Counted from the first letter of the stretch, positions 52,855 to 63,788 are shown. The stretch is 64,000 nt of DNA from Robiginitalea aurantiaca (GCF_030380815.1 NZ_JAUDUY010000010.1:16442-80441), one strand, 5' to 3'. Notes: generated by a model from the letters alone, not told the origin. Numbers and translations are program-made.

Positions 52855-54075
52855 ATGTTATACTACCTGTTTGAGTATTTGGAAAACCAGTACCAGTTTC
52901 CTGGGGCTTCGCTCTTCCAGTTTCTCACTTTTCGTGCGGCTATGTCTGTGCTGTTATCCCTTGTTTTGGCTACCGTATATGGGAAGCAGATTATTACTAT
53001 GCTTCAGCGAAAGCAGGTTGGGGAGACCGTTCGGGACCTGGGGCTGGAAGGTCAGCAGGAAAAGGCCGGGACCCCGACTATGGGTGGTATTATTATCATT
53101 TTCGCCACCCTTATTCCCGTACTCCTCTTTGCGCGTTTAGATAATATATATGTGATTCTCCTTATCGTGAGCATGCTTTGGATGGGGATAATTGGCTTTA
53201 TCGATGACTACATCAAAATCTTTAAAAAGAACAAGGAGGGGCTCAAGGGCAGGTTTAAGGTGCTCGGGCAGGTAGTGCTGGGCTTTATCGTTGGGGCCAC
53301 CCTTTATTTTCACCCGGATGTTACCGTTCAGGAAAAGAACCAGACGGTCATCACTTCTGAGTTTCAGCTGGAGGAAATAAAGGGAGGTGAAGTAAAGTCC
53401 CTGATGACCAATGTGCCCTTTTTCAAGGATAATCAATTGGATTATGCCAATTGGATTGGCTGGATGGGAGAAGGGGCGAAGGACTACGCATGGCTGCTGT
53501 TTATCCCTATCGTGATTTTTATCGTGACAGCTGTTTCCAATGGAGCAAATCTCACCGATGGGATCGATGGGCTGGCGGCCGGATCCTCGGCAATCATCGT
53601 CCTTACCCTTGGGATTTTTGCCTGGGTTTCGGGAAATGTAATTTTTTCAGATTACCTCGATATATTCTTTATCCCCCGGGCAGGTGAGATGGTTGTTTTT
53701 ATAACCGCTTTTGTCGGGGCACTCATTGGATTTCTATGGTATAACGCCTATCCCGCCCAGGTTTTTATGGGGGATACAGGTAGCCTGGCAATCGGCGGTG
53801 TTATCGCGGTAATCGCGCTGATTGTGCGAAAGGAGTTACTCATCCCCATCCTGTGTGGGATCTTCTTCGCCGAATCCCTGTCTGTCATGATTCAGGTATC
53901 TTATTTCAAGTATACCAAAAGAAAATTCGGTGAGGGAAAGCGCATTTTCCTGATGTCCCCCCTGCATCACCATTACCAGAAAAAAGGGTATCACGAAAGT
54001 AAGATCGTAACCCGCTTCTGGATTGTTGGAATACTGTTGGCCATCATCACTATTGTGACACTGAAAATCCGGTAA
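52855..54075 (+). CDS. mraY: Phospho-N-acetylmuramoyl-pentapeptide transferase
   Basis: MraY moves phospho-MurNAc-pentapeptide onto undecaprenyl phosphate, making lipid I at the inner membrane. The 406-residue protein has about ten transmembrane helices and the conserved [36 protein letters not shown] and [12 protein letters not shown] motifs. It is about 45 residues longer than E. coli MraY because of a soluble insert near 150-200, usual in Bacteroidota. Its stop and the murD start share one base. Confidence 0.95.
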   Translation: MLYYLFEYLENQYQFPGASLFQFLTFRAAMSVLLSLVLATVYGKQIITMLQRKQVGETVRDLGLEGQQEKAGTPTMGGIIIIFATLIPVLLFARLDNIYVILLIVSMLWMGIIGFIDDYIKIFKKNKEGLKGRFKVLGQVVLGFIVGATLYFHPDVTVQEKNQTVITSEFQLEEIKGGEVKSLMTNVPFFKDNQLDYANWIGWMGEGAKDYAWLLFIPIVIFIVTAVSNGANLTDGIDGLAAGSSAIIVLTLGIFAWVSGNVIFSDYLDIFFIPRAGEMVVFITAFVGALIGFLWYNAYPAQVFMGDTGSLAIGGVIAVIALIVRKELLIPILCGIFFAESLSVMIQVSYFKYTKRKFGEGKRIFLMSPLHHHYQKKGYHESKIVTRFWIVGILLAIITIVTLKIR

Positions 54076-55415
54076 TGCACAAAGGCAGGCTAGCAATTCT
54101 TGGGGGAGGCGAAAGCGGAATTGGGGCTGCGGTCCTTGGGAAGAATAAGGGGTACGAGGTCTTTGTTTCTGACTTTGGCCACGTACAGGAGAAGTACAAA
54201 AATGTTCTTATACAGAATGAAATTGAGTGGGAAGAAGGCGGACATTCCGAAGCGCGTTTGCTGACTGCTGCTTTATGTGTTAAAAGCCCGGGTATACCAG
54301 ATAGTGCTCCTATTGTGGTTCGCATGAGGGAGTCGGAGATTCCGGTTATCTCAGAAATTGAATTTGGCAGTTGGTTTACCCCTGCAAAACTAATCGCGAT
54401 CACGGGAAGCAATGGCAAGACGACAACGGCTATGCTCACCCACCACCTGCTTAAGGAAGGCGGACTGGATGTGGGTCTTGCAGGTAATATCGGGGATAGT
54501 TTTGCACTGCAGGTGGTGCGCGAGCCCCGGGAGTATTACGTGCTGGAGGTGAGTAGTTTCCAGTTGGACGGGATTCAGGATTTTCATCCGCACATCTCGG
54601 TCATAACCAATATCACCCCCGATCATTTGGATCGGTATGAGAACCGGATGGAATATTATACCCGCTCAAAGCTCCGGATTTTTGAAAACCAGACGGAGAC
54701 GGATCATTTTATCTATGATCTGGATGACCCGGTACTGGCCCGTGAAATCCGACCGGAGTCTATGCGGCCTCAGGCCTGGCCGCTGTCCCTGGAAAAACCG
54801 CTTGAAAAAGGCGGCATGCTGAATAAGAATCAAATTGAAATACGAACGGATACTAAATTATTGAAAATGAACACGGATTCCCTCGCCCTCGAAGGGCTAC
54901 ACAACGTAAAGAATACCATGGCTGCAGCCACTGTAGCCCAATTGCTGGGTATACGCAAAGAGACCATTCGTCAAAGTGTGGCTAATTTCCAGGGGGCACC
55001 ACACCGTCTGGAAAAGGTGCTCAAAATTCAGCACGTACAATACATAAACGATTCAAAGGCTACGAATGTGAATGCCACCTATTACGCCCTCGAGAGCATG
55101 AAGAATCCGACGGTTTGGATCGTCGGTGGGGTTGATAAAGGGAATGACTACCGCTCCCTTTTGCCTTTGGTCCGGGAGAAGGTCAAGGCCATCATCTGTC
55201 TGGGAGTAGACAATACCCCAATTATGGAAGCTTTCGGAAATGTTGTGGATCTGATGGTAGAGACTTACGGGATGACAGAGGCTGTGAAGATTGCCTATAA
55301 AATTGCAAAACGGGGAGACACTGTTTTACTTTCACCTGCCTGTGCGAGTTTTGATCTTTTCGAGAATTACGAAGACCGGGGTGACCAATTCAAAGCCGCT
55401 GTAAAGTCCTTGTAA
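54075..55415 (+). CDS. murD: UDP-MurNAc-L-alanine:D-glutamate ligase
   Basis: MurD adds D-glutamate to UDP-MurNAc-L-Ala. The 446-residue protein has an N-terminal Rossmann-like domain (LAILGGGESGIGAAVLG), the ATP-binding ITGSNGKTTTAMLTH (about residue 112), and a C-terminal ligase domain with INDSKATNVNATYYAL. It follows mraY with a one-base overlap and precedes ftsW by two bases. Confidence 0.94.
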   Translation: MHKGRLAILGGGESGIGAAVLGKNKGYEVFVSDFGHVQEKYKNVLIQNEIEWEEGGHSEARLLTAALCVKSPGIPDSAPIVVRMRESEIPVISEIEFGSWFTPAKLIAITGSNGKTTTAMLTHHLLKEGGLDVGLAGNIGDSFALQVVREPREYYVLEVSSFQLDGIQDFHPHISVITNITPDHLDRYENRMEYYTRSKLRIFENQTETDHFIYDLDDPVLAREIRPESMRPQAWPLSLEKPLEKGGMLNKNQIEIRTDTKLLKMNTDSLALEGLHNVKNTMAAATVAQLLGIRKETIRQSVANFQGAPHRLEKVLKIQHVQYINDSKATNVNATYYALESMKNPTVWIVGGVDKGNDYRSLLPLVREKVKAIICLGVDNTPIMEAFGNVVDLMVETYGMTEAVKIAYKIAKRGDTVLLSPACASFDLFENYEDRGDQFKAAVKSL

Positions 55416-55417
55416 AG

Positions 55418-56617
55418 ATGAAACGATTTCTGCAACATCTGGAAGGAGATAAAGCCATTTGGGCCGTAGTGGCCCTGTTGGCCCTGTTTTCCTTTTTACC
55501 GGTGTACAGTGCGAGCAGTAATTTGGTCTACGTCGTCGGCAACGGAACAACCATAGGACATTTGCTAAAGCACGGGATGTTGTTGATACTCGGTTTTGGT
55601 ATTATTTATGGGATGCACAAGATTCCCACGCATTACTACAAGGGTTTATCTATAATCGCACTTCCGGTGGTGATCCTGTTGCTGATTTATACCCTGGCCC
55701 AGGGGACGACCATTGAAGGCGCAAATGCGAGCAGGTGGATTCGGCTTCCGTTTGTAGGAATCACCTTTCAAACTTCAAACCTGGCAGCTGTTGTACTTAT
55801 GGTATACGTAGCCCGGTATCTTTCTAAAATACGCGACCGCAAGATCACTTTCAAAGAGAGCATACTTCCCCTGTGGCTCCCAGTTTCGGTGATTCTCCTG
55901 CTGATACTCCCTGCAAACTTTTCAACAGCTGCGATCCTGTTCGTCATGATACTGACCCTCTGTTTTCTCGGGGGGTACCCCTTGAAATATCTTGTCGGGA
56001 TGGTAGCTTCGGGTATCACCTTTCTCGCTCTTTTTATCCTTGTAGCCAAAGCGATTCCGGATGTCTTTCCAAACCGGGTGGATACCTGGATGAACCGGGT
56101 GGAGCACTTCTGGGACGGGGAGGATGGTGTCGGGGATTATCAGATTGAAAAGGCAAAAATAGCCATTGCCAGTGGCGGCGTGATGGGCAATGGGGCCGGT
56201 AAAAGCGTAATGAAGCATTTTCTGCCACAGAGTTCTTCCGACTTTATCTATGCCATAATCATCGAGGAATACGGTCTGGTAGGAGGATTTTCACTCATGT
56301 TTCTCTACCTCTTACTCCTGTTTCGAATAGTAGTCGTCGCCAATGCAAATACCTCTGTCTTTGGAAAACTGGTGGTTATGGGTGTCGGCCTGCCTATTAT
56401 TTTTCAGGCCCTTATAAATATGGCAGTTGCCGTTGAGTTATTCCCGGTAACCGGACAGACCCTTCCCCTAATCAGTAGTGGGGGTACCTCCATATGGATG
56501 ACCTGTATGGCGATTGGGGTTGTCTTGAGTTCAAGCAGAAACCCGAGAATGGAAGAGATTGTAACAGATAAAAACAATGAGGAGCATCCTCTGGAAATAC
56601 TGAGTGGACAACTATAG
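55418..56617 (+). CDS. ftsW: Septal peptidoglycan glycosyltransferase FtsW
   Basis: FtsW is the SEDS-family polymerase that works with FtsI at the septum. The 399-residue membrane protein has about ten helices. The SEDS hallmarks are [18 protein letters not shown], with the conserved Arg near the start of the large loop, and [19 protein letters not shown] near the C terminus. The loop [18 protein letters not shown] carries the catalytic acidic region. It overlaps murG by 14 bases. Confidence 0.93.
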   Translation: MKRFLQHLEGDKAIWAVVALLALFSFLPVYSASSNLVYVVGNGTTIGHLLKHGMLLILGFGIIYGMHKIPTHYYKGLSIIALPVVILLLIYTLAQGTTIEGANASRWIRLPFVGITFQTSNLAAVVLMVYVARYLSKIRDRKITFKESILPLWLPVSVILLLILPANFSTAAILFVMILTLCFLGGYPLKYLVGMVASGITFLALFILVAKAIPDVFPNRVDTWMNRVEHFWDGEDGVGDYQIEKAKIAIASGGVMGNGAGKSVMKHFLPQSSSDFIYAIIIEEYGLVGGFSLMFLYLLLLFRIVVVANANTSVFGKLVVMGVGLPIIFQALINMAVAVELFPVTGQTLPLISSGGTSIWMTCMAIGVVLSSSRNPRMEEIVTDKNNEEHPLEILSGQL

Positions 56618-57707
56618 GTTCTTACTCTCCGGGGGTGGTACCGGAGGACATATATATCCGGCTGTAGCTATAGCCGATGAACTTAAGCGGAGGTATCCGG
56701 AAGCTGAGTTCCTCTTCGTGGGGGCGAGCGACAGGATGGAGATGGAAAAAGTTCCTCAGGCCGGATATCAGATCAAAGGATTGTGGATAAGTGGACTGGA
56801 GCGAAAACTAACTTTAAAAAACCTGCTTTTTCCTGTGAAATTGCTGGTTAGCCTGATGAAAGCAAATGCGATCATAAATGATTTTAAACCAGACCTGGTT
56901 ATTGGAACCGGGGGTTTTGCCAGTGGGCCAACACTGCGGATGGCTTCCCTAAGGGGTATCCCCTGCGTACTTCAGGAGCAGAATTCCTATGCGGGGATCA
57001 CCAACAAATGGCTGGCGGACAAAGTCGTACGGATTTTTGTAGCCTACGAGGGGATGCAGCGCTTTTTCCCGGGGGATAAAATCCGCCTGACCGGAAACCC
57101 CGTACGCGCAGCCTTGAGCAATCCGCTGCCCGATAGCAAACAGGCCAAAATTGATTTAGAACTCGAGGATAACAAAAAAACCTTATTGGTCCTGGGTGGA
57201 AGCCTGGGTGCCCGCAGGATCAATCAGCTGATCGAAGCCGAACTCCAATTTTTAGGGGATCTTGGATTTCAGATCCTATGGCAATGTGGGAAAGGCTACT
57301 ATGATGCCTATGGCAAGTACAACGGTCCAGGGGTTCGGGTAATCCCGTTTATCAAAGATATGGGGGCCGCTTTTGCTGCGGCAGACCTGATCATTTCCCG
57401 GGCGGGAGCCGGGTCGGTCTCCGAGCTGGCATTGGTGGGCGCCCCGGTGCTCTTTATCCCATCTCCGAACGTGGCCGAAGATCATCAGCGAAAAAATGCA
57501 GAGGCGATCGCTTCCAAGAACGCCGCAGTCGTGTTGTTGGAATCCGAATTGAAACATTCGTTTGAAAAAACGGTGCAAGAATTGGTCGGGAATCCTTCCA
57601 AGATGCAATCCCTGGGAGCAAATTTCAAGGAACTGGCAAGGCCGGGGGCAACGGGTGAAATTGTAGATGAAATTCAAGAGATCCTCAATAAAAACCAGGC
57701 GGAATGA
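56604..57707 (+). CDS. murG: MurG: lipid I to lipid II GlcNAc transferase, GTG start
   Basis: MurG adds GlcNAc to lipid I on the cytoplasmic face, completing lipid II. The 367-residue GT-B enzyme starts with [21 protein letters not shown] (seen as [13 protein letters not shown] plus the following helix). It also has [26 protein letters not shown] and [18 protein letters not shown]. The start is GTG 56604, 14 bases inside ftsW. It overlaps murC by four bases. Confidence 0.95.
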   Translation: MDNYRFLLSGGGTGGHIYPAVAIADELKRRYPEAEFLFVGASDRMEMEKVPQAGYQIKGLWISGLERKLTLKNLLFPVKLLVSLMKANAIINDFKPDLVIGTGGFASGPTLRMASLRGIPCVLQEQNSYAGITNKWLADKVVRIFVAYEGMQRFFPGDKIRLTGNPVRAALSNPLPDSKQAKIDLELEDNKKTLLVLGGSLGARRINQLIEAELQFLGDLGFQILWQCGKGYYDAYGKYNGPGVRVIPFIKDMGAAFAAADLIISRAGAGSVSELALVGAPVLFIPSPNVAEDHQRKNAEAIASKNAAVVLLESELKHSFEKTVQELVGNPSKMQSLGANFKELARPGATGEIVDEIQEILNKNQAE

Positions 57708-59050
57708 ATACGATTCATCGGGTATACTTTATCGGGGCAGGCGGCATTGGTATGTCGGCCCTGGTACGGTATTTTATCTATCTCGGAAAAGAAGTTGCCG
57801 GGTATGATAAAACCCGTACACCCCTTACGGATGTCCTGGTATCCGAAGGGGCCGCCCTGCATTATGAAGATTCCATAGATCTTATACCCGCTGCCTTCCG
57901 AAACCCTGAGGGGACACTGGTGGTTTACACCCCCGCGGTACCAAATACCCATAAGCAACTGAACTATTTCCGGCAGGGGGATTTCCAAATTAAAAAGAGG
58001 GCAGAGGTTCTGGGCCTGATCAGCAGGAACAGCCGGTGTTTGGCGGTTGCCGGCACACATGGGAAAACAACGACATCCTGTATTCTCGCCCATCTGCTCC
58101 ATGAGGCGGGTATTGGGTTTACGGCCTTTTTAGGAGGCGTCTCCGAAGACTTCGGCAGTAATTTTGTCCTCGAGGGAACGGAGTTTTCGGTGGTAGAAGC
58201 CGATGAGTACGACCGTTCATTCCTATGGCTTGCCCCAGAGGTGGCTTGTGTGACTTCCATGGATGCAGATCATTTGGATATTTATGGGTCGGGGGAGCAG
58301 TTACAAGCTTCTTTCCGGGAGTTCACCACAAAATTGATTCCAGGGGGAACCCTGCTCGTGCGCAATGGCTTGCCCCTTTCAGGTTTGAGATACGGTATTG
58401 AGGATGATTCGGAGTACTGCATCCGCAACCTACGACAGGAAGAAGGGGGCTATCTCTTTGAGATTCATACCCCTGAGCAGGTTTTTAAGCAGGTGCGTTT
58501 TAACAAACCCGGCCACCATAATCTGTTAAATGGCCTGGCAGCTTTTGCCATGGCCATGCAAATCACCTCCCTTTCCGAAGATCTTATCAGGGGGTTGGCA
58601 ACTTTTAAAGGAGTGGAGCGGCGGTTCTCAATTGTACTCAAGGGAGAAGGTCAGGTATATATCGATGACTACGCCCACCATCCAACCGAAATCGATGCGG
58701 TTTACGAGGCATTGCGGGAGCAATATCCATCAAGTGAGATTTTAGCCATTTTTCAGCCGCACCTCTTTTCAAGGACGCGGGATTTCGGACCTGAGTTTGC
58801 CAAAAGCCTCTCGCGGTTCGACGAGGTCTGGCTACTGGATATCTATCCGGCCCGTGAAATGCCTATTGCAGGCATCGATTCGCAATGGCTATTGGAGAAG
58901 ATTCAAAATCCGAATAAAAAAATGATTTCTAAAACTGAGTTGATCTTCGAAATCACAGAGCGGAAACCTCAGGTTCTCGTCACTATGGGTGCCGGGGATA
59001 TCGGTCAGGAAGTCCACGTAATTAAAAAAGCTTTACGAGATGCGAGTTAA
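57704..59050 (+). CDS. murC: UDP-N-acetylmuramate:L-alanine ligase
   Basis: MurC adds L-alanine to UDP-MurNAc, the first peptide step. The 448 residues open with [18 protein letters not shown] and contain the ATP-binding [15 protein letters not shown] (about residue 112), [12 protein letters not shown] and [14 protein letters not shown]. It overlaps both neighbours: four bases with murG and eleven with ftsQ. Confidence 0.95.
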   Translation: MNTIHRVYFIGAGGIGMSALVRYFIYLGKEVAGYDKTRTPLTDVLVSEGAALHYEDSIDLIPAAFRNPEGTLVVYTPAVPNTHKQLNYFRQGDFQIKKRAEVLGLISRNSRCLAVAGTHGKTTTSCILAHLLHEAGIGFTAFLGGVSEDFGSNFVLEGTEFSVVEADEYDRSFLWLAPEVACVTSMDADHLDIYGSGEQLQASFREFTTKLIPGGTLLVRNGLPLSGLRYGIEDDSEYCIRNLRQEEGGYLFEIHTPEQVFKQVRFNKPGHHNLLNGLAAFAMAMQITSLSEDLIRGLATFKGVERRFSIVLKGEGQVYIDDYAHHPTEIDAVYEALREQYPSSEILAIFQPHLFSRTRDFGPEFAKSLSRFDEVWLLDIYPAREMPIAGIDSQWLLEKIQNPNKKMISKTELIFEITERKPQVLVTMGAGDIGQEVHVIKKALRDAS

Positions 59051-59759
59051 CTGGAACACTTTAAAATTATTAGGCTTAATAGCCTGTACAACAGGATTAT
59101 ACGCTTTTTCTGAGGTTCGTAATTCTAAACGAAACATAAAAGATGTGCGCATTGCCTTTGAAGCGGGGGATAATTATTATCTGACAGAAAGTACGGTTAA
59201 TAAATTGTTAATACAAAATTATGGCCCCCTCCGTAATATGCCCAAAGAAGGGGTAGTTTTGAATACTATAGAATCGGTTCTGCAGACCAGTGATATGGTA
59301 AAAAACGCCCAAGTATATCTTACTGTTGATGGTAACCTTTATACGAAAATTACGCAACGGCAACCTATCGGTCGTGTAGCTGGAGCGCATCCGTTTTACC
59401 TGGATGACGAGGGCCTGAAAATGCCCTTATCCCCTAGTCACTCTGCACGAGTCCCTATTATTACGGGGAAAATCACAGGCAGTACCCTTGAGGATGCCTA
59501 TGTGATTTTAAAGTTTATCAATCAGGATCCGTTTCTGAGTAAGAATGTGATTGGAATCCATATCGAAGGGGAATCCGATTACCACCTGAAATTCCGCATG
59601 GAGCATTTTTTGGTGCGCCTTGGGGATGTCTCAGACCTGGATGAAAAGTTTAAAAATTTTAAGGCTTTCTACGCCCAGGCCGCTCAGGAGAATACCCTGT
59701 TGTCCTACCAGGTAGTGAGTCTCGAATTCGATAACCAGGTAGTTTGTACTAAAATTTAA
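59040..59759 (+). CDS. ftsQ: Cell division protein FtsQ
   Basis: FtsQ is a single-pass protein linking early and late divisome components. The 239 residues have a short cytoplasmic start, a transmembrane helix (about 9-24, LKLLGLIACTTGLYAF), a POTRA-like domain (about 35-100) and a beta domain with ITQRQPIGRV and YLDDEGLKMPLS, the standard FtsQ segments. This form is shorter than in proteobacteria. It starts inside murC and is followed by ftsA after six bases. Confidence 0.9.
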   Translation: MRVNWNTLKLLGLIACTTGLYAFSEVRNSKRNIKDVRIAFEAGDNYYLTESTVNKLLIQNYGPLRNMPKEGVVLNTIESVLQTSDMVKNAQVYLTVDGNLYTKITQRQPIGRVAGAHPFYLDDEGLKMPLSPSHSARVPIITGKITGSTLEDAYVILKFINQDPFLSKNVIGIHIEGESDYHLKFRMEHFLVRLGDVSDLDEKFKNFKAFYAQAAQENTLLSYQVVSLEFDNQVVCTKI

Positions 59760-59765
59760 TTCGGA

Positions 59766-61100
59766 ATGGAGCAAAAGAATTATTCAGTTGGTCTCGATAT
59801 CGGTACCACCAAAATTGTCGCCATCATCGGCACGGAGAATGAATACGGAAAGATCGAGGTACTCGGTATCGGCCGATCCCGGAGCCTTGGGGTGCACCGT
59901 GGGGTTGTAAATAACATCACCCAAACGATACAGTCCATACAGCAGGCAGTAGACCAGGCGGTAGAGAACTCCGGGATTAAAATCGATTCGGTTACCGTTG
60001 GTATCGCCGGACAACATATCCGTTCCCTGCAGCACAGCGACTACATCACAAGACCCAATCCCGAGGAGGTCATTGGAGAGGAGGACCTGGAGAAACTTTG
60101 CAATCAGGTGTATAAACTCGTCATGCTTCCCGGGGAGGAGATCATTCACGTGCTTCCCCAGGAACACAAGGTAGACGGGCAGGCCGAAATCAAACAGCCC
60201 ATCGGGATGTACGGAGGACGCCTTGAAGCCAATTTCCATGTGGTCGTCGGTCAGGTATCTTCCATTAAGAATATCGGTCGGTGTATTAAGAGTGCCGGCC
60301 TTGACCTGGACAACATTACCCTGGAGCCACTTGCTTCTGCCAATGCGGTGCTCAGCCAGGAGGAAAAAGAAGCCGGGGTGGCCCTGATAGATATAGGGGG
60401 TGGAACTACCGACCTGGCGATCTTTAAAGATGGAATTATCCGGCATACGGCTGTGATTCCATTTGGTGGCAATGTCATTACTGAGGACATTAAAGAGGGC
60501 TGTTCGATCATTGAGAAGCAGGCCGAACTGCTCAAATTGAAATTTGGCTCAGCCTGGCCCGGGGAGAACAAGGACAACGAAATCGTCTCTATTCCCGGAC
60601 TGCGCGGAAGGGAGCCCAAAGAAATTACCCTTAAGAACCTATCCAAAATAATCCATGCCCGGGTGGTTGAGATCATCGAACAGGTTTATCTCGAGATCAA
60701 GAACTACGGTCATGAGGAACAGAAGAAAAAACTTATCGCAGGTATTGTACTCACCGGGGGAGGTAGTCAGTTAAAGCACCTCAAGCAACTTGTAGAGTAC
60801 ATCACTGGAATGGATACGCGGATAGGTTATCCGAATGAGCACCTGGCAGGCGATTCTGATCAGGAGATTGCAAGCCCCACCTACGCCACTGCTGTCGGGC
60901 TGCTCATGAATTCGGTTGAGACCAAATACCGCAATGACAAGCGAAAAGAAACTGAAGAACCCTTGAAAGGGGACGAGGAGATGGTACTGGAAGAGGTCAC
61001 CGGATCCGGAAATGATGCTTCTGCCCTGGGTGCAGAACGTAAATCCGTGCTCGATCGATGGGCCGACAAGCTAAAAGAGTTTTTGGATAATGCCGAATAA
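59766..61100 (+). CDS. ftsA: Cell division protein FtsA
   Basis: FtsA is the actin-like ATPase that tethers FtsZ to the membrane. The 444 residues contain the phosphate loops VGLDIGTTKIVAIIG and LIDIGGGTTDLAIF, the SHS2-type 1C domain (about 85-165), and VLTGGGSQLKHLKQL. The C-terminal end (VLDRWADKLKEFLDNAE) is an amphipathic helix suited to membrane binding. It is longer than the E. coli protein because of a charged linker at about residues 385-425. ftsZ follows 50 bases later. Confidence 0.95.
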   Translation: MEQKNYSVGLDIGTTKIVAIIGTENEYGKIEVLGIGRSRSLGVHRGVVNNITQTIQSIQQAVDQAVENSGIKIDSVTVGIAGQHIRSLQHSDYITRPNPEEVIGEEDLEKLCNQVYKLVMLPGEEIIHVLPQEHKVDGQAEIKQPIGMYGGRLEANFHVVVGQVSSIKNIGRCIKSAGLDLDNITLEPLASANAVLSQEEKEAGVALIDIGGGTTDLAIFKDGIIRHTAVIPFGGNVITEDIKEGCSIIEKQAELLKLKFGSAWPGENKDNEIVSIPGLRGREPKEITLKNLSKIIHARVVEIIEQVYLEIKNYGHEEQKKKLIAGIVLTGGGSQLKHLKQLVEYITGMDTRIGYPNEHLAGDSDQEIASPTYATAVGLLMNSVETKYRNDKRKETEEPLKGDEEMVLEEVTGSGNDASALGAERKSVLDRWADKLKEFLDNAE

Positions 61101-61150
61101 GGACCCCGAGTCTGACAGGAATAACCGCTAAATGAACAAAAAAAGAACAT

Positions 61151-63076
61151 ATGGAAATGGATAACATCACCTTTGATTTACCCAAGAACCAAAGCAACGT
61201 AATCAAGGTAATCGGCGTTGGAGGAGGAGGAAGTAATGCGATTAATCACATGTTTCAGGCCGGGATTCACGGCGTGGATTTTGTGATCTGCAATACGGAT
61301 GCACAGGCACTTCAGAACAGCGCTGTACCCAATAAAATTCAGCTCGGCGTAACCCTTACCGAAGGGTTGGGTGCCGGTGCAAATCCCGAAGTAGGGGAGC
61401 AGGCGGCACTGGAGAGTATGGAAGAGGTCAAACAAATGCTGTCCACAAACACAAAAATGGTCTTTGTCACTGCCGGCATGGGCGGGGGCACGGGAACGGG
61501 TGCAGCACCTGTAATCGCGCGGCAGGCCAAAGAAATGGATGTTCTCACCGTTGGGATCGTGACGATGCCCTTTCAGTTTGAAGGCAAAACGCGATGCCAA
61601 CAGGCGCAAAAAGGAATCGAAAAACTGCGGAACAACGTGGATTCCCTGATCGTAATTAACAATAATAAATTGCGTGAAGTCTATGGGAACCTGGGCTTCA
61701 AGGCCGGTTTTGCCAAGGCCGATGAAGTGTTGGCTACAGCTGCAAGGGGAATAGCAGAGGTTATTACACACCACTTCACCCAGAATATTGACCTTAGAGA
61801 TGCCAAAACGGTCCTTTCAAATAGCGGTACAGCCATCATGGGATCATCCATGGCATCAGGTTCTTCCAGGGCACAGGAGGCGATAGCCAAGGCGCTCGAC
61901 TCCCCACTATTGAACGACAATAAAATCAAGGGCGCGAAAAACGTATTGCTCCTTATTGTTTCGGGATCTCAGGAGATCACCATTGACGAAATTGGCGAGA
62001 TTAACGACCATATTCAGGTTGAGGCCGGGCACAGTGCCAATATCATTATGGGAGTAGGAGAGGATGAGAACCTCGGGGAAGCCATTGCCGTTACCGTGAT
62101 TGCCACTGGATTTAACGTAGACCAGCAGGACGAAATCGTCAATACCGAATCCAAAAAGATCATTCACACCCTGGAGGATGAGCAAAAGGCCCAACAGGAC
62201 CTCAGCGAACAAAAGGTGATTCACACCCTTGAAATGGATGAGGATATTCCGGAAATTGTTCAGGAAGAAATTCAGGGGCCACCTGAGATGGATCTGGTAG
62301 AGACTACGCAGTTCATTCGGAACTTCAATGTGTTTTACGAGGAAGTAGTGGAAGAGGCGATGGAAGAATCGACCGTAGAGGAGGATTTTGTTTTTGTCGA
62401 GGCCGGCGATCTCATCCGGGACATCGAGGTAGTGGATCCACAGGTAGTTACCCCAATGTCAGAGAAGGAAGACCAGTTTGCCCTGGCTTTTGATATGCCC
62501 TTAGGGCCAAAGCAGGAATCGGAAACACCGGAAGAAGAGGAACAGGAAACTGTAATCACCTTTGATCTGGGAGATGATATTAACGAGATGGATGTCAGGG
62601 AACACGTGGAGATTACTCCGGTTCTCGACTATGAAAAGGAAGGGGAAACCCGTTACAGTTTGGATGAATACCTGGATCTGGAGAAAAAATTAACCGGTGC
62701 CACCTCTAAAGCCGAACACTACGACCCCAAACTCACAGGAGGGGAACTCGTTTTTGAACGAAAGGTAATTGACAGACCTGAAAATCCGGCTGCCCCGGAG
62801 ACAAATGAGCCGACAGACCGCCCCATATCTGAAATTCTGAAAGAAAGAGCTGATGAAAGAAGGCGGAAACTCAAGGACTTCAATTATAAATTCCAGCATA
62901 ACCGCGCCAACATTGACGAGATTGAAAAAGAACCCGCCTATAAAAGACAGGGGGTTGATCTAAACCAGAATCCCGATGGAGCGGGAAAAGTTTCGCGTAC
63001 GACCCTGAGTGAAGACAGCAACGACGAACTAAGATTGCGTTCGAACAATTCCTTTCTGCACGACAATGTAGATTAA
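61151..63076 (+). CDS. ftsZ: Cell division GTPase FtsZ with long acidic C-terminal linker
   Basis: FtsZ polymerises into the division ring. The first 320 residues are the tubulin-like GTPase: VIGVGGGGSNAINHM, the signature AGMGGGTGTGAAPV (about residue 112) and NNNKLREVYGNLGF. From about 330 to 620 the sequence is an unusually long, acidic, low-complexity linker. A basic stretch near 580 (KERADERRRKLKDFN) precedes the conserved end LRLRSNNSFLHDNVD. The total of 641 residues compares with 383 in E. coli; long forms are usual in flavobacteria. ATG 61157 is an alternative start. A terminator follows. Confidence 0.95.
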   Translation: MEMDNITFDLPKNQSNVIKVIGVGGGGSNAINHMFQAGIHGVDFVICNTDAQALQNSAVPNKIQLGVTLTEGLGAGANPEVGEQAALESMEEVKQMLSTNTKMVFVTAGMGGGTGTGAAPVIARQAKEMDVLTVGIVTMPFQFEGKTRCQQAQKGIEKLRNNVDSLIVINNNKLREVYGNLGFKAGFAKADEVLATAARGIAEVITHHFTQNIDLRDAKTVLSNSGTAIMGSSMASGSSRAQEAIAKALDSPLLNDNKIKGAKNVLLLIVSGSQEITIDEIGEINDHIQVEAGHSANIIMGVGEDENLGEAIAVTVIATGFNVDQQDEIVNTESKKIIHTLEDEQKAQQDLSEQKVIHTLEMDEDIPEIVQEEIQGPPEMDLVETTQFIRNFNVFYEEVVEEAMEESTVEEDFVFVEAGDLIRDIEVVDPQVVTPMSEKEDQFALAFDMPLGPKQESETPEEEEQETVITFDLGDDINEMDVREHVEITPVLDYEKEGETRYSLDEYLDLEKKLTGATSKAEHYDPKLTGGELVFERKVIDRPENPAAPETNEPTDRPISEILKERADERRRKLKDFNYKFQHNRANIDEIEKEPAYKRQGVDLNQNPDGAGKVSRTTLSEDSNDELRLRSNNSFLHDNVD

Positions 63077-63101
63077 GGTAGCGGTTGGATTATCGACTCT
63101 A

Positions 63102-63133
63102 AACCCGGAAGGTAGCCTTTCCGGGTTTTTTTT
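63102..63133 (+). terminator. Intrinsic terminator after ftsZ
   Basis: AACCCGGAA (from 63102) pairs with TTCCGGGTT (to 63127) and is followed by a run of eight T. It lies 25 bases after the ftsZ stop and marks the end of the dcw operon. TATCTTCG at 63133-63140, next to it, may be the -7 element of the following gene. Confidence 0.88.
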
Positions 63134-63164
63134 ATCTTCGTACCCCTAATTAAATACGCAGGAA

Positions 63165-63617
63165 ATGAGTTTGCAGCAACAGGTAATGCAGGAATTGAAA
63201 ACGGCCATGAAGGCTAAAGATACCGTGGCCCTTGAATCTTTAAGAGCTATAAAATCCGCTTTGTTACTCGCCAAGACCGACAAAGGCGGGGGAGGTGAAA
63301 TGACGGAGTCCGAAGAGATAGCCCTGGTTCAGAAACTGGTCAAACAACGCAAAGACAGCGCGGCAATTTATACCGAGCAGGGGCGTGATGACCTGGCCGC
63401 ACCAGAACTGGCGCAGATTGCAGTTTTAGAGCGATTCCTGCCTGAGCAGTTATCCGAAGCAGAAGTTTTAAAGGAAGTTCAGGAGGCCATCCAAAGCCTT
63501 GGCGCAACTTCCATGAAGGATATGGGCCGTGTGATGGGTGTTTTGTCCGGGAAACTCGGCGGAAAAGCAGATGGAAAAACCATTGCGAACCTGGTGCGTC
63601 AGGAATTGAATAAATAG
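63165..63617 (+). CDS. GatB/YqeY domain-containing protein
   Basis: The 150-residue protein is a stand-alone YqeY domain, the helical module also found at the C terminus of the GatB amidotransferase subunit. It has MSLQQQVMQELKTAMKAKD, LRAIKSALLLAKTDKG and the end GKLGGKADGKTIANLVRQ. The family is thought to contact tRNA, but its exact role is not established. The tRNA-Arg gene lies 90 bases downstream. Confidence 0.9.
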   Translation: MSLQQQVMQELKTAMKAKDTVALESLRAIKSALLLAKTDKGGGGEMTESEEIALVQKLVKQRKDSAAIYTEQGRDDLAAPELAQIAVLERFLPEQLSEAEVLKEVQEAIQSLGATSMKDMGRVMGVLSGKLGGKADGKTIANLVRQELNK

Positions 63618-63635
63618 GACAGGGGCCTTGTGAAT

Positions 63636-63669
63636 CCCGGATGAAACCAATTGTCCCGGGTTCCTTTTT
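63636..63669 (+). terminator. Possible weak terminator after the YqeY-domain gene
   Basis: CCCGG (63636-63640) can pair with CCGGG (63656-63660), followed by CCTTTTT. The stem is short and the loop long (15 bases), so termination would be weak. Confidence 0.35.
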
Positions 63670-63694
63670 GACTCACATTTTTTGATTAAATTGC
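63668..63694 (+). promoter_or_regulatory. Candidate promoter of tRNA-Arg
   Basis: TTG at 63668-63670 and TAAATTGC at 63687-63694 are 16 bases apart and would start transcription a few bases before the tRNA at 63707. The -7 element matches the consensus only partly. Confidence 0.4.
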
Positions 63695-63706
63695 GCCCCA
63701 CTTAAC

Positions 63707-63780
63707 GGCCGCGTAGTTCAACTGGATAGAATATCAGATTTCGGCTCTGAGGGTTGGGGGTTCGAATCCTCCCGCGGTCA
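63707..63780 (+). tRNA. tRNA-Arg (anticodon UCG)
   Basis: The 74-base sequence folds as a complete cloverleaf. The acceptor stem GGCCGCG pairs with CGCGGTC, leaving A63780 as discriminator. The anticodon stem TCAGA/TCTGA holds the loop TTTCGGC with anticodon TCG, reading CGA (and probably other CGN) codons for arginine. The T arm GGGGG-TTCGAAT-CCTCC is intact. CCA is not encoded and must be added by the CCA-adding enzyme. Confidence 0.95.
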
Positions 63781-63788
63781 CTACAAGC

